Source: Cloeon dipterum
Lineage: Eukaryota; Arthropoda; Insecta; Ephemeroptera; Baetidae
Direction of reading: 5' to 3'
Assembly: GCF_949628265.1 (NCBI RefSeq)
Contig: NC_088787.1
Coordinates: 6,376,501 to 6,440,500 of the forward strand
DNA: 64,000 bases
Shown: positions 25,763 through 39,400 of the stretch, in pieces
How the letters are laid out: every line of letters starts with the position of its first letter
Position numbering within the stretch: the first letter of the stretch is position 1
Notes under the pieces: model-generated
What the model saw: the letters and a program-made list of their open reading frames with translations, nothing else
Told to the model about the DNA's origin: nothing
Databases searched by the model: none
Made by a program: the position numbers and the translations under genes

Positions 25763-28700
25763 TTAATAATTCAGTTTGCACAGCGATAGGAAATCATGGT
25801 CAAATTTACACAAAAATGCCGATACATATGCATAATCTAAGTTGTAATAATCGCCTCCTATAGATTCAAAACGGTGTTCATTTGTGCGTGACATATAGTA
25901 GAAGTGAAACAGAACATTGTCACGTCTAGTTTCGTTCAATTTGACAAAAGCAGGAACTTCTTCCAGAGTGCTGCACCAGCGAAACACCCCTTGCGAATCC
26001 TCGAAGGTTTCATCCAGTAAAACAGAATTTTTAGCTGCAAAATAAGATTTAAAGCTTGATTTAAATATTTCAGTTTTAATCACCATCAAAAAACAGGCTA
26101 TGCAAAGAGTTTGGGTCACTGGCTAAATTACGAAGAATGGCGAAACTATCGAGAGTGGCTTCTGTCACTGTAACTAAACTCCCGTTCGCTTGGGCGCACA
26201 TTAATGCTGCGAGCACCGGGGAAAACGTCTGCAATTAAATTAGTTATTTACAAGTAACATTTCCCAGATACCTCGAATACTTGTTTATTGACTGCTTTTT
26301 TTGCTAAAATTTCGTCTACTGGGGTAGGTATGAAGTTTGCCACTGCGAGGGAAATAAATTCATTTTGTATTTAATTTTTTTTTCTCCGTAAAATTGAATT
26401 ATACCTAATTTCATGCAAGCATCTCTAAGAGATAAATTTTTCGGTCGCAAATAACGAAATAGGCAACGTGAACTGAAAATTTAAATTATGCAAAATGGTG
26501 AAAACAATCAAATTATAATGCTAACACAAAAACCAATTTAATGAAATGGCGTTGCATATTTCAAATTTTTAACTGGTTTTGATTTTTTTAAAATTTAAAC
26601 AGGAATAGATGTTAAAGTATTAAAAACTTGTTCCTTTTGATATAGATCTTTCAAATGGTTAGCTAAGCAAATTTAAGACTGAGTAAGTATTTTTAATTTG
26701 GTGTTTTTTGTCGATTTTAAATTCTAATGTGCTTTCCAAACGTTAAATCTGAAAATTTACTGTTTAAAAAGGATAAAAATTCATCGTTCTACCAATTCCT
26801 TCAGAGCTTTAGCATTTATTGAAGAAATATAATAATAAATAAATACACACGCATTACCTGACCACGTCTTCCTGGTACGAAATTTTATTCACACTTTCGA
26901 CGTACGTCCGGATATTCGGATTGAGGGGTGCTAGTTTAATTTATCGTTATTATTTTCAAAACCGATTTATAAATATAATTATAGCTACAGCCTTCACGGA
27001 AGGGCATATTTCCCTTAACGTATTTATTGTAAATTTCAATGGGAAATTGTAATGCATATGAGACATCTCTTCGCTCGACAATGTTGTGCAAATTTGAGCT
27101 CCAGAGATTTTCCAGTGAACTATCGTTGGTAAAACATTTAATGAAATTTTGTACGAAAGAACATTCTGCGTCGCTGGCTTGAACTGCAAGTGTACAAAAA
27201 TTAATTTGTTTGCAACTAATTGAAAAAATAAACAAACCAATTCGGTTACATTCCCAGAACCGGTCAAGCGCTTTGTTTACAAGTAGAGTAGATTTCCATG
27301 CCAGTTGCTTTCTCTGTTCTAAAAACAGTAGTCTCAGAGCATCCATCTTATCAGTAGCCTTTTTTAATATGTCAATTGAATATTTCTTCAATAAAGATTG
27401 GAAATCTGAAAGATTTGAGTTAAAATTTTGTATTCACGCTCCATTAAGTTGTACCGGCGATAGCTTCAGGCACTTTGACTTTCCTCATCGCTTTTTCTAC
27501 GTTGTCCTCCCATATTTTGCCACCGTCATAAATCTAAAAAATTTATTTTTCTCCTAAAATTAGGTAAACTTTTATAAATTTATAGTTTTTACAAATCCCA
27601 GGAGTTCAGCCATGCACGTCATTAAGCACTGATTAAGATTATTTCATTGTAAAAACGTGGTGTACATTTTTAGAATGTAGAAAATACTTTCATTTTGAAC
27701 GAAAATCTGTCAATCTCAGAGGTGTTGAACTTTTCTACTTCACCTGTTAAATTATTTGACATTTAAGAAATAACCTCTTTTATATTTTATTTACGTTGTG
27801 AGACGCGGTGTGTCAGTTTGCATTCGTTAAAAACCTCTTGCACGTGTGATTCTGCCATTACGCGGGTCTTAAATCATATATTTTAATGGAAATAAAGTGA
27901 ATTCCTTGTCAAGGTGTTTGATTTTACCTCGCAAATAGGTTGGAGAAGCGTTTCGTAGCAATCAGTAACGCTCAATTTGACACCCTCAAACGTGTTTCTC
28001 GCTTTCACGCAGTATGTCGCATTTTGAGAATCTTTAAAAATTATTGCTATTCATTGAAAACTATTTTTTAAATACGCACTCCCCGTGTAAGTGGTGTTTA
28101 AATTGACGTCCGGCTTCACAAAGTCCTTGAATTCGTGTGAGCACCACCTTAATTTTGTTAATAAGGCATGCAAATATCCAAAAAACTAATCAAAATAATT
28201 ATAATTACCTGTAGCGATTATTCTTACAGCCATCGTTGGTGCCAGATGTCCAGTATTCTCCGTAATTTGGAATCACATTGTCCAAACAGTTCAGCTTTTC
28301 AATCGACTGGATTGACAAGAGACGCATTCCCAAGGAACAACAGTAATCCGCAGCAAATATCCATCTTCGCTGTAAAAAAAATTTATAATTTTGATTTTTG
28401 CATATTTGAGATTTTAGCGTGGTTCATTCTGCTGAAATATCACGTATAAATATCAAATATGTGTGTTTTTTTTTTTTTGTAAAACTCACTGTAGTATTAG
28501 CGATCAAAAAGCGAACCCCACAAGACGTCTTCCACTCACCAAAACGATAGGCCTCTTTAATTTTGTGCATTAATTATAAAAGTTAATTCATTAGGTTTGA
28601 ATGCGCGACGAATAAAATTTATTTTCTGGCAAAAATGTAATTAAATAATTACTTAGCAAAACTCGTTCGCCGTTTTCAATGTATACAGTGTTTTCCCACT

Positions 28701-30903
28701 GCGATAAAGAAAATAAATAGATGTTGAAACTATAGCGTAATTTTGTTAAATTTCAGAACTTACGCTTAGTCCGCAATAATTCAATGTTGAACAGTGAGGA
28801 AGATCACATGAGAGAGAGTTCTGAAAGATCGAAAAGTAAATTTCTGATTTTTCATGTTTCTAGTGATCTCGTTCCAATAGCAATCTGACAATTTGTATCA
28901 GATTTTTACTCGTCTTAAATGTGAAAATGCAGATCACACTCTTTTTTATGAATTTATTTCCCTATAAACTTAAAAAAGGATCTGGTTGCTATCAATATCA
29001 TGATTAAAACCTCAGATTTGTCTGCTGATCCTGCATTGACCAGGTCGTTGATCCTCTTGCCGTCCACCTGACAGGCGAAATTGGCCGTGGATGCCGAGCA
29101 CTGCACCTGGCGCACCCCGAACGGCGCCCCTTCCTTCGCGTACTGCCGGTCGACGACCAAACACGAGCCGTCGTCCCGCGGGTTGACCATGTCCCAGAAG
29201 TCGTCCGTCGAGTCCCAAGGACCCACGTCGTCGTGCAAGCAGAATCGGTATTGGCCGGCGCACCCTTGGCGCGTCGCGGCCATCCAGAAGCTGGTTTTTA
29301 TCAGCTCGCGGTCGGTTGATGCCTTCTCTGGATAAAAAGAGATTATTATTTTTGAGATTAAAGAGTTTTTCAACATGTCTAAATGAGCTATCAAGGATAA
29401 ATAATTATTAAAAAAATGACAATTCACCAGGATTGTTGAAAATATTGATGCTGTCATTCGAGTTGAGCGTGTTTAAAAGTTCATCCGTGACTCTAATTGG
29501 CTTCATTCTTAAACTGCAACACAGCTTCATGTTCTCCGCCCAAGTTACCTAAAATTCTTACTGCTATAAGACGTATAAAGATCTATTTAAACAAATTTGC
29601 ACCTTCTGTTTTCCAAAAATAAAAGTTTTATAAAACGTTTTGCTCATCCCAGATGTTTTCTTCCATTCCGCCCAAACGCCATTCAATTTGTTCCCTTTAA
29701 AAGTTATTTAAAGATTTTAAAAATAAATTAAAACATTATAAATTACGATCCAGCTTATTTGTTGCGTCAAAATAAGATTTCTACCAATTTAACTCTATAA
29801 ATCTCTTTACGGAGTTGATCAATATATTTTTTACATTTTGCACGCAGGCTTCGGCCTTTATGCAGGAGATCGTTTGGCATTTGTACTGACCGACAATGAG
29901 AGAAGAGTTATTATTTTAAAATCCAACTTTTAAAGCAGCGTACTTCGCAGTAGAAATGATTTCGCTCATTGCAGCTCATGCGGATGAGTGTCCTGGTCAA
30001 CAAGGAGAGCGCCAAACACCTTTCCTTGCGATTTACTTGCAAAGGAAGGTCGAAATCCTTCGCCCTGATGCGACTCCTGTTGCCCGCGCACCACGAGTAC
30101 ACGGCATTATCGCAGCTTTTCGATTCCGCCATTCCACTCGTCCACATATAAATGTATTCTAAAATTTACGCCTAGAGTTGAAATCCCAAAATATTTCCTC
30201 ACTCAGGTATTTCTGCTCCTCAAGCGTCATTTTCTCAAGGTTGGGAACCAGACAATCCATATTTTTCGCTCCACTTTCTACCGCAACCAGTTGCATTTTC
30301 CGCTTGGCGCAAGTGAGAATGGCGTCAGTAAATAATGCCTGTTAAAATATAAAAACTACAATAACTATTGCTATTATTTACTTGATTGTGGCTCCTGTAG
30401 AAAAGGCGGCCGCACTTGAAAAATATTTCCCCTAGCTCCACATTATTTGTCGAGACCAAAGCTGAGAGAGCGGCTGAGAAAGATCCAAAAATCTTAATTT
30501 CATTTAAATACATACAAATTTTAACTCACACTCTTGCAGTACTGACGTGAACTCTGTTAAATTTAACGTTTCAACGAGCAATATTAAGAATCATGCAATA
30601 CATTTACCTTCCGCAATCGCAGAACTAAGGAAATTCTAAAATAAAGTATAACACTTCATAAATAAATTACTACTTGCAAATAAAATTTAAATACTTTGAT
30701 TTTCAAATCGAGCAAAGAGCAGTCACCTGCCGTGCACTTTCGCCCTTTTGTAGAATTTGTAGTTTTAAAGGCATTCTTCCAGTTGCATTTTTTTTTTGCA
30801 AGGAGAAGAAAATTAAAAAACAAGCAAATTTCACGCCACATGTTACGCTTACGATTGGCAGCAAAAATAAGAGGCTAAATACATAAATTGCATGCAGAAT
30901 CAT
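25763..30903 (-). CDS. Multi-CTLD/OBP fusion protein, array copy 3
   Basis: Start at 30903 (MILHAIYVFSLLFLLPI, signal peptide). Next exon about 30700-30770 (KGRKCTAGDCSLLDLK). CTLD1 about 29930-30650 (IYMWTSGMAESKSCDN); linker with YKCQTISCIKAEAC; CTLD2 about 28955-29700; CTLD3 about 27930-28700 (NYGEYWTSGTNDGCKN); OBP-like module about 26955-27870 with FNECKLTHRV, KMK-CLMTC, RFWECNRI and CSFVQNFIKC; CTLD4 25763-26930, with AALMCAQANGSLVTVTE and an end at LSLCKLNY. Exon order and phases match the other copies. Predicted secreted. The gene is separated from copy 4 by an LRR gene (31792-34952) inserted in the array on the same strand. Confidence 0.75.
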
Positions 30904-31220
30904 GATCCTATCGCAGTATTTGATTTTAAACAGAAAATTTTCTGCTTCCACGGAAATTTCCACTATTCTGCCTAAGCTCACGTTGACGGGTATTGCGACC
31001 AAACGGAAATAGGAGCAATTATATTTTGCCTGCACAGTGCGTGCGTCAGTAACAGATAATTGCTTCAATAATTTTCCCATCCGTAATTTGGAATAAAATA
31101 TTAAATTTTAATTTTTCTTGACGCATTGTGAGAGTTCCGAAACCTGAACAATGTGTTTTAAGTAAAATAAATCCAATGATCTTTAGTTATCAATTTTTGA
31201 TATTAAATTCGTTAAATTCA

Positions 31221-31622
31221 CCAGTTGCATAAACCCTAAGTGTTTGAAGCCGCCAACAGATGGCGCCACCTTAGACTTTAGATTTTAAGGCACTTCTGCT
31301 ACGATTTCAGACTCAATTAATTAAAATTCAATTAATATGCTTTTTTGACGTGTTGAAAACCAAAATCGGTTCAGCCAATCGCCGCAGAATCGTAAAAAAC
31401 TATTTTTGAAATAAAAAAATCTTTTCCAACGTTTCTACGGCGAAAGGCTGAACCGATTTTGGTTTTCAGCGCATCAAAAGAAAGCAAATTAAAAGAAAAA
31501 TGCTAAATAGCTAGATTGTGACTGAAATCGCAGCGGAAATGCCTTAAAACACAATTTTTTAAGAAAGTCTGTAGTTGCGCCATCTGTTGGCAGCTTCGAA
31601 CACTAGGGGTTTATGCAGCTGG
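31221..31622. mobile_element. Full-length palindromic (foldback) MITE, copy 1
   Basis: About 400 bp, and nearly the whole element is one inverted repeat. The left arm begins CCAGTTGCATAAACCC and the right arm ends with the near complement. Conserved internal blocks include AACCAAAATCGGTTCAGCC and its complement. No ORF. Other copies: 49900-50325, a truncated one at 36773-37152 and a badly decayed one at about 37165-37378. The target duplication could not be fixed by eye. Confidence 0.75.
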
Positions 31623-31791
31623 TCAATTGTGATTTATATATCAACACATTGTGCATAAGTAAACTATCAGTTTTATAACTTTAAATAATATAGGACGATA
31701 AATTATTTTATAAGAGAATGTTAGGAAAAGTAGAAAAATATATTTCCCTACCTTTTTTATTTAAAATATCTATACATCCAGCATTACACAA

Positions 31792-34700
31792 TCAGACATA
31801 CTTGTCGAGAATGCTGATCAGTTCCTCATCCACAAACTGTTTTATATTATTTTCAGGAATATTTTGCAGTTGAACATTTTGAAAAAAGTGTGTAATTTTT
31901 GGAATTTCCACATTTGTCAGCCTCCCATGCCGCAAGCTTTTGGCTAGCAACGAGTAGCCACAATCGAGGGAGTCCAGGTCATATTTGACCATTGTCAATG
32001 CTGGCAGTGAAGCAACAGCACTTTTGATGAACCAAGCCATTTCTCTAAAATAATTGAAATTGACTTCGTGGAAAGAGCGGACATTAGAGACAATTCTAAG
32101 AGTTTTTAGTCGTTGCAGGATTTTTTTTCTGTTGATCAAAGCGCCCAAGTGCCAAATTACAAGGATATCCGGCATACTTAAAGTCGCAACCACAGTCAGA
32201 TCCTCTAGGTTTGGTGCTTGCAGCATAGCTGTTTCTGGAAAAACGATCATTCCCGGGCTAAAACAAAAGGTATATATTTAGATGACACCTGCCAATTTAT
32301 TAGTTGAAATACTCACAACGTCAGCAGTTGCAGCTCTTTTAATTGGGGTAAAAAAGAACAGGGCAATAATCGGTCAATGTAGGAACCTCCTGTTAGCAAA
32401 AGTTTTTCCAGTCTTGGACAGATAGTCACTATCTGATGGGGAGACAAATGGGTAGAAACGCTCGTAGGCGCGTTTACGATGGTCAGTGTTTTTAGGGCAG
32501 GTCCGTATTTTTGTATGAAGAGCATGGCAATGGGTGCAGGTAAACTGAAGAGTGACAAACTAGTGATGTGTTCAAAAAGCATAGATATGTTGTGTATGTC
32601 CTGCCCGCTTCCAGGTACGTTGACCTCCATGCCTTCATCAATCTGGATAACCTGGGAAAATATTTTCAATTTTATACAAATAAAAGTCGCAACATAGTAC
32701 CTAAGAGCTAAAAATACTTTTGATAAAAAATTAGACTTTTTCTCCGTCACGCACATATTTTTATGATAAGTGTCATACACTTGAAATTTTCAGGTATAGA
32801 CTAACGTGTGATTTATTGAGATTTGATCTTCTAAATTGTCGTTTACGCGCTTGTATATAACTTAAATAATCAAATCAGCCTATCGCGAAAAGATTTTATC
32901 GTCTCGAAAAATTGTTTTTTGGGGAATTTGCGTACAAAGATTCAAAATTTGTCTGGTTTTAGTTTCTAGCTCGTCATAATAAGTCAATTAAAAACCAACC
33001 GCATTAGCGGATCGAATCTGAAATCAATCTGGAGAATTGGCCGAAAATGCGAAAAAAAATTGCGGCGGCAGCATTTGTAAAAAGCTACTACATTCTTTAT
33101 AATTTATGGTAATTACCTCAAGGTGACGAAGGAAAGGATGTATCAAAAGAAAGCGATCGTCGTGAGGTGCCTCAGGGTCCCTCGCAAAGGCTTTGAAGAA
33201 GCGGCCTATTCTTCGTCTATCGTAGAACATTAGCCGAAAGTTGTCCTGCGTCATCGCTACGACTTCATTGATCCAACTTGATAAATTTTTGCTATTTTTG
33301 TCATCGGCAAAGTCAATAAAATGAACATCGGGCAGATGCAGCACGAAATACCGGTAAAGAGAGAATGATTGTTCAAAACTTAGTGCATCATATACGAGCA
33401 TTTTCAAGTTTCGTAAGCTTCTCTGCAATTGTTCGCCAATAGGGTCTCGTCCATTGGATTGAACCAAAACAGATTCATCCTCCAAGGCAATAAAGAGACT
33501 CCGAAGTTTCGGTAGTTGATTGCCAAGTTTAATCAAGTCTTTCAGACTGAACTTGAACGTTTCCCTGATACTCAGAGTTTTTAACCGAGTTAGTTTGCCC
33601 AGCGCCTTAAATATTTCACTGTCCAGGAAGATGTAATCATCGAATCTTCTAGTAGGTTTGTAAACTTCCCACAGCAGTTCCTCTACTCGCGGAACAGTTT
33701 TTGATATTTCAGTCAATGCCTGTAGAATGGACAAAGAAGGGAAATTAGCATAAAGCATTGAAAAAATTATATAATTATCGCCCTCAGCTTTTGATACCAT
33801 TCACCATTTATTTGCATATCAAGATTTTATTTCGGGCTGAAAAATCATACCTCTCTTTGTGCCTGATTAACTTTTAACTTAGTGTTAAATAAGTATTTTT
33901 TTTCCTAAATAAAAAATAAGATTTTGTTTTGTAATTTGGCACGAATCCAGGAATTAAATGTCTGTATTTCTTAAAAAATGTGTCACATTTATACCAACAA
34001 ATTTTTTACCTCTATGAAGAAACGAGATTTATGGTTATTGGGAGAATATGACATGAACGCCGTCAAGTCGATCACTTTTGGCATGTTGGCGAGCCACAGT
34101 TGTAAAGCAGGCATCATAACAATGTTCATATCTTCAACACTGCGATCCAGACTGGTGCAGTTCTTGGTCATCAAGTGGCCGACCACCTTCAAAATTAAGT
34201 CCAATGCTGCCAAAAGAAAAAATTACAAAAATTAAATATCGTACTTGGAGCTGCATAGTTTTAATTTTTAATTTAATAATTAATTTTGTCAAATAATTAT
34301 ATGAATCAAAAATATCCCAACAAATATTATAAATTGAATAAAAGCTTGAAACTAAAATATAAAATCGCGTGGTTCGCACAACATTATTTCCAAGGCTATA
34401 GATTTTTGATAGTACTACATGAGATCCTGGCTTGACCACCTGTACGAATAAAATGACTTCTTGATAGATATCCGCTCTTGTTGACTGATGAGAAGCACAC
34501 AAATAAATTTATTAATTCTTCGATCGTGTAATGTAATGTAACTTCGAAAATAAGTTTGGGAAAAATCAATTCAGAAACGGGAATTTTGTGAGTGACTCGA
34601 GCCGCGCCGTGAGCCATCAGAAACCTATAATAGCTGATAGGAGAGCCGCCGTCGCCGCGAGATCTATAAATGCAGCGCATTCGGCAAAAATTATTGGCAG

Positions 34701-34952
34701 CTCAGACCTCTAATCACATCTAAAAATTGCCTAATTTGTTTTTAATATTGCCTCCCTCTCAGGATATTACAAAATTGAATGGAAATGTTTTTACTGGAAG
34801 AAATACTCACGCAAGTCCACAATATGATGGGCTTGAAAGCCGCGCTCGAGAGAAACTCCAAAGTGCCACGCGACTTGTCTGATTTTTTCCGCGGCAATTT
34901 CTCTGTGCCGCTGGTGCTCGGCCACTTTCAATAAATCCAGTTTGAAGTCCAT
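31792..34952 (-). CDS. Leucine-rich-repeat protein, paralogue of the 8.9 kb gene (580 aa)
   Basis: Five exons: 34811-34952, 34010-34206, 33117-33719, 32317-32651 and 31792-32257. They sum to 581 in-frame codons including the stop. The N-terminus (MDFKLDLLKVAEHQRHREIA) aligns with that of the gene at 8929. Exon 2 matches strongly (MMPALQLWLANMPKVIDLTA against MLPALSLFLAMRPAKIDLTA). Leucine-rich repeats follow (LGKLTRLKTLSIRE, CPRLEKLLLTGG). The proteins share the same C-terminal pattern (VDEELISILDKYV against VDEELIQMLDKFF). No signal peptide, probably intracellular. Sitting between lectin-OBP copies 3 and 4, it suggests that LRR and lectin genes were duplicated together. Confidence 0.8.
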
Positions 34953-35341
34953 GGCCACAATATTTTCGTGGGTTTACGTTCGTAACGCGTAAAATTCGCG
35001 GTATTTTCTCACTCAAATCAAGGAAAGGTTTCACGAAACACACACGCACTTCATACACATCACGCACTTCGCACACATATATCACGCACGTCATTCACAA
35101 CACCGTACGAGAGGCTATCCAGCAGTTGATGTCAGCTGATGGGAGGGAAACAACAGTGGTGTAGTTACCTCCCCGAACCTTCAGGTGGCGGACAGGGTGT
35201 TTCCATTACTCTCGCAGGCTTTAAAGTAAAAACGGTGCGGGAAAAGGGATGCTCTCAGAAAAAAAACGCTCGACACAAAGATGACGTTGTACCCAAAGTG
35301 TGTTAAATTGCATTCCTTTTAGCAAAATAAAATATTTTTAC

Positions 35342-35616
35342 CAGCGGGGGCCAGATTCGTGCGACGCGCAGATATGGCGTCCAGTGAAGTATGGCGCGAA
35401 AAACGGTATCTTGAAAATGCGCGAAAAGAACCAAGTTTTGGTCAATATTGTGACATTATTTGCATTACTCTTAACTAATTGTATCTTTTGGATCGTAAAA
35501 ACAAACTCTTGACACTCGTACGGGAATCCAAAGAGAGCTTTTTGCTTCCCACAATCAGACGCCATCTTGGATCTGCGCAGTGCGAACCAATTTTATCGCA
35601 CATCTGGCTCCCGCTG
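35342..35616. mobile_element. Non-autonomous hAT-like element, copy 2
   Basis: 275 bp with ends CAGCGGGGGCCAGATTCG and a matching complement. It aligns to 46596-46847 over its whole length and to 25275-25556 as reverse complement. It lies directly beside a kinase gene fragment. A clean target duplication is not visible. Confidence 0.65.
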
Positions 35617-35635
35617 CCTTTTTCAGTTATAGATG

Positions 35636-35935
35636 GCAAAAATTGGATAGGGCACCTTTGGGAAAGTCGAGTAGTTTCTCGAATTTCATGACAGTTGAAA
35701 TTTACTCCTTTTTCATTGAGATCTATATTAAAGGAAGAGACAGGAAAGACCCGAGAGGAAATTTGTGGCCCTAAAAAGGGTGCTGATGGATTGTTTCTCT
35801 TTCAGCAAGTCAATGCATCAACTACAAATCAGCTATCAGAAGATCACGGTCCTTCTGTGGATCTATGGGGATTATGGCTGAAATGTGGACCAGGAGACCC
35901 AAAATTCAGGTTAAGACGACCTGAATGCGTTACCA
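35636..35935 (+). pseudogene. Fragment of the CDK9-like kinase gene
   Basis: Part 1 (about 35636-35800) aligns with the 53880-54030 region: the end of kinase exon 1 (CAAAAATTGGATAGGGCAC), the whole first intron with its conserved TCTCGAATTTCATGA, and the start of exon 2 (GTGGCCCTAAAAAG). Part 2 (about 35850-35920) aligns with exon 6 (TTCTGTGGATCTATGGGGA, GAAATGTGGACCAGGAG). The intron is present, so this came from DNA duplication and not a retrocopy. The intervening exons are missing and the frame is broken, so no function is expected. Confidence 0.75.
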
Positions 35936-36491
35936 AAAATTAATATCCAGAAATATTTAGAATGTCCTTTATTTAGAGAAGGCATAAAACGATTTAATTT
36001 AAACAATAAATTTTTACTGTTATCTATTGTGACTAAAATTTAAATTTATATTCATACACAAAATACCAGTGTGGCACATCATATACTAAGACATAAAACT
36101 ATACGTTTTTTTATAAAATGAACTTAACAAAAGGGATATTCCAATATCAGCAAAGAACATTATTAATGGATATTGACAAATTCTCAAAGTTAAATAAAAT
36201 CAGCAGAATCACACACTCTCAAACTGTGCAGCAGCTGTTTCAGCCTCGCTAGCAAAACAAAAAAAAAATCAAAATAGAGCTAAGTGTAGTTGCAGCGAAT
36301 ATTGAATCTGCAACCGTTGATTAGGTCGCTCGCATAACTAAAAATCTCTGTGTCGTGATCCCACAACGTAAAGAGAAAAATGTTGATTAATTTTTAATAA
36401 TCTAAATTAAAACTGATGAAACAAAACATTCCGCGAAAAGAAAAAAGCCAAATATGCTTATATGAAACTAATAAAACTTAAAACTCAATAT

Positions 36492-39400
36492 TCAATATTT
36501 CTGTTTGCAAATCGATATAAAGGCCATGTCAAATTTACAGTAAACCAGCGGCACATTATAAAATTCACTCGATATGTATTTGCCGAAGATGTAACCGGGT
36601 GTTCCCTCTTCTTCGGTGTAGTAAAAAAATGCATCAAGAGCATTAAGGGAATATTCGTCCAAACCGTCGGGCGCGTACACCTCTTGGGAGGTGCTGCACC
36701 AGCGAAACTTTCCTTCAGAGTCAACATACGTTTCGTCCAAAAGAACTGAAAAAGCAATAAGTCATTTTTTTTGTGTTCAAACAGATGGAGCCACCGTATA
36801 CTTTCTTAATGAATTTCATTTTAAGGCACTTCCGCTGTGATTTTAGACTCAATTCTGCCACTGTGCATTCTTCACTTAATTTTCTGTCTTTTGACGTGCT
36901 GAAAACCAAAATCGGTTTAGCCATTCGCCGTAGAATCGTGAAAAACTAGTTTTTGAAATATTAAATCTTTTCCAACGTTTCTACGGCGAATTGCTGGACT
37001 GATTTTGGTTTTCAGCACGTCAAAAGAAAACACATGTAGTGAAGAATGCTCATCAGCAGGATTGAGTCTGAAATCGCAGCGGAAGTGCCTTAAAATTAAA
37101 TTTATTACCAAAGTATTCGGTGGCGCCATCTGTAGGTGGCTTATGCAACTGGTGTATTTAGGAATTTTCCGCTTTGAATTCGGTCTTAATCCTGCTTTTA
37201 TTTATTTTGATGGGTTGAAAAAACATAATCGGTTCAACCAAGCGCCATTGAATACTAAAAATCTTTGGAATTTCACCGGCTGATTTTTGTGTCTAGCGCG
37301 TTAAAAAATATATTTAAAATTCACATAGTGGCACGATTAAGTCAGGAATTGCAAGTAACCGGTGGCGCTATTAAACACTAATATAGAGGAATTTACATTC
37401 AGCAAGCGTAACTTGATCAAGATTGCGGGTAATATTTTTCAGGATAGCGTTCAAAATTTTTAAATCTGCGACGTTAGATTCCGTTACTGAAAGCAAACTT
37501 CCGTTTGCTCGGGCGCACATGGTCGCTGCAAGCGCAGGAGAATAAAGCTACGAGATGAAATTATAATTATTAGCTAGGAATTTAATTTATTTTGCGTTCA
37601 CTGCCTTTTTGTAGTCGACGATTTTACTCATAAAGACACCTGCCACAGGAGTTGGATCGAATTTCTCCACTGAAAATTTTTAATTCCTAGCTTTGGGATT
37701 TATTTTATAATTAATTTATTACCTATTTCAAAACAAGCATCTTTTGTGGTCAAATTTTGTGGGCGAAAGTGTGGAAAGGTGCAAGGTGAACTTTTTTACA
37801 TATTATTAGAGATTACTCAAGTTTTAATTGGCGAAATACCTGACCATCTCCTTCAAAAACGACACTTTATTCACAACGTCTATGTAAGTACGAGGGTCGG
37901 GATTGAGATATTCTAAAATTGATTAATTTATGTGTTACTTGGTCTATTTATTATTTAAAATAATATTAACCTCCTTCAAACTTCATGTAACGTTGTAAAT
38001 CTTGAAACTCATAGTATCCCACCTCGATTCGCATGCTATTCGAATAATCTCTGGGATTGAAGAGGTTGCGCAAGTCCATGTTCCAGAATTTTTCAAGCAA
38101 AGTAGATCCATTCGTGAAACATTTGATGAAATCGTAAATGAAAGAACACTCGGTTTTTGTAGGTTTGAATTCAACTGTGAGCATGAAATGCAAATATTTT
38201 TTGAAAATTACAATGATGGAATTAATTATTAGATTGAGTGAAATAATTTGAAAAAATGGCAAACCGATGCGGTTGCATTCCCAGAACCGGTCCAGCGCCG
38301 TATTCACGAGAAGAGTGGATTTCCAATCCCGTTTCTGACTTTCTTCTTGCAACATCATTCTCAGAGCATCGATATTGTCGGCTGCCTTCTTGAATAAACT
38401 GGCGGGGTACTTTTTCACAATGGAACGGAAATCTAAAATAATAATTAACATTTGAATTTATCTCCAAATGAATGGCTTTCAACCTTCAAGGCCTTCAGCT
38501 GATTTAACTTTTTTAATTGTTTTTTCCACAACGTCCTCCCAAAATTTCCCGCCATCATACATCTGTAAAAATTGCTTGAGTTTAGAAAATAAAAATTTAA
38601 AAATATTACAAATCCAAGAAGTTCAGCCATGCATGTTGAGAGGCACTTAAAATAAATTGTTTAAAATTTCTCGATAACCATTTTTCGTGGGATTTTTATA
38701 CTTTCATTTTGACCGTGAAACTATTTATACCAGCGGAGTTAAATTTATCGATTTCCCCTACAATTATTGAGTTTCAGAATCACACGAACTGCGTAAAAAC
38801 ATAAAATCATACGTTGCGAGACGCGGTGAGTCGATTTGCATTCATTAAAAACCTCCTGCAGATGTGATCCGCCGAAACCGCGAGCCTTTATTTAAAGTCA
38901 AAATTTAATCAAAGGTCAAAGGTCGCTAACTGTTTTAATTTACTTCACAAATTGGTTGAAAATTTTCAAAGCATTCAACCGGGGCCAGAGTGGGACCGTC
39001 AGCGACCGAGTTATTTATTTTCAAACAAGCCTCGAACTTGTATCGACGGGAATCCTCTACAATCAGTCAAATTTGAATAATATTAAATTATATAATTATA
39101 GTCCTTCCGCATTGGGTCTGACTGTATTTCTTGTATTTCTCTGCGGTGTCATTTTTTAATACGCTTGGTTTCACAAAATCTCTGAATTCGGGAGAGCACC
39201 ACCTGATTGTTTGTGTAACAAAATATTCAATTGATTGAGTTCTATAATTATAAATCACCGGAAACGATAATTCTGGCATTTATCGTCGGTAGCCGATGTC
39301 CAGTAAAATCCGTGCTTTGGAATTACTCTGTCCAGGCAAGCTAGTTTTTCAAAAGACTGAACCGACAGCAGACGCATTCCTAAAGTACAACAAAACTCGA

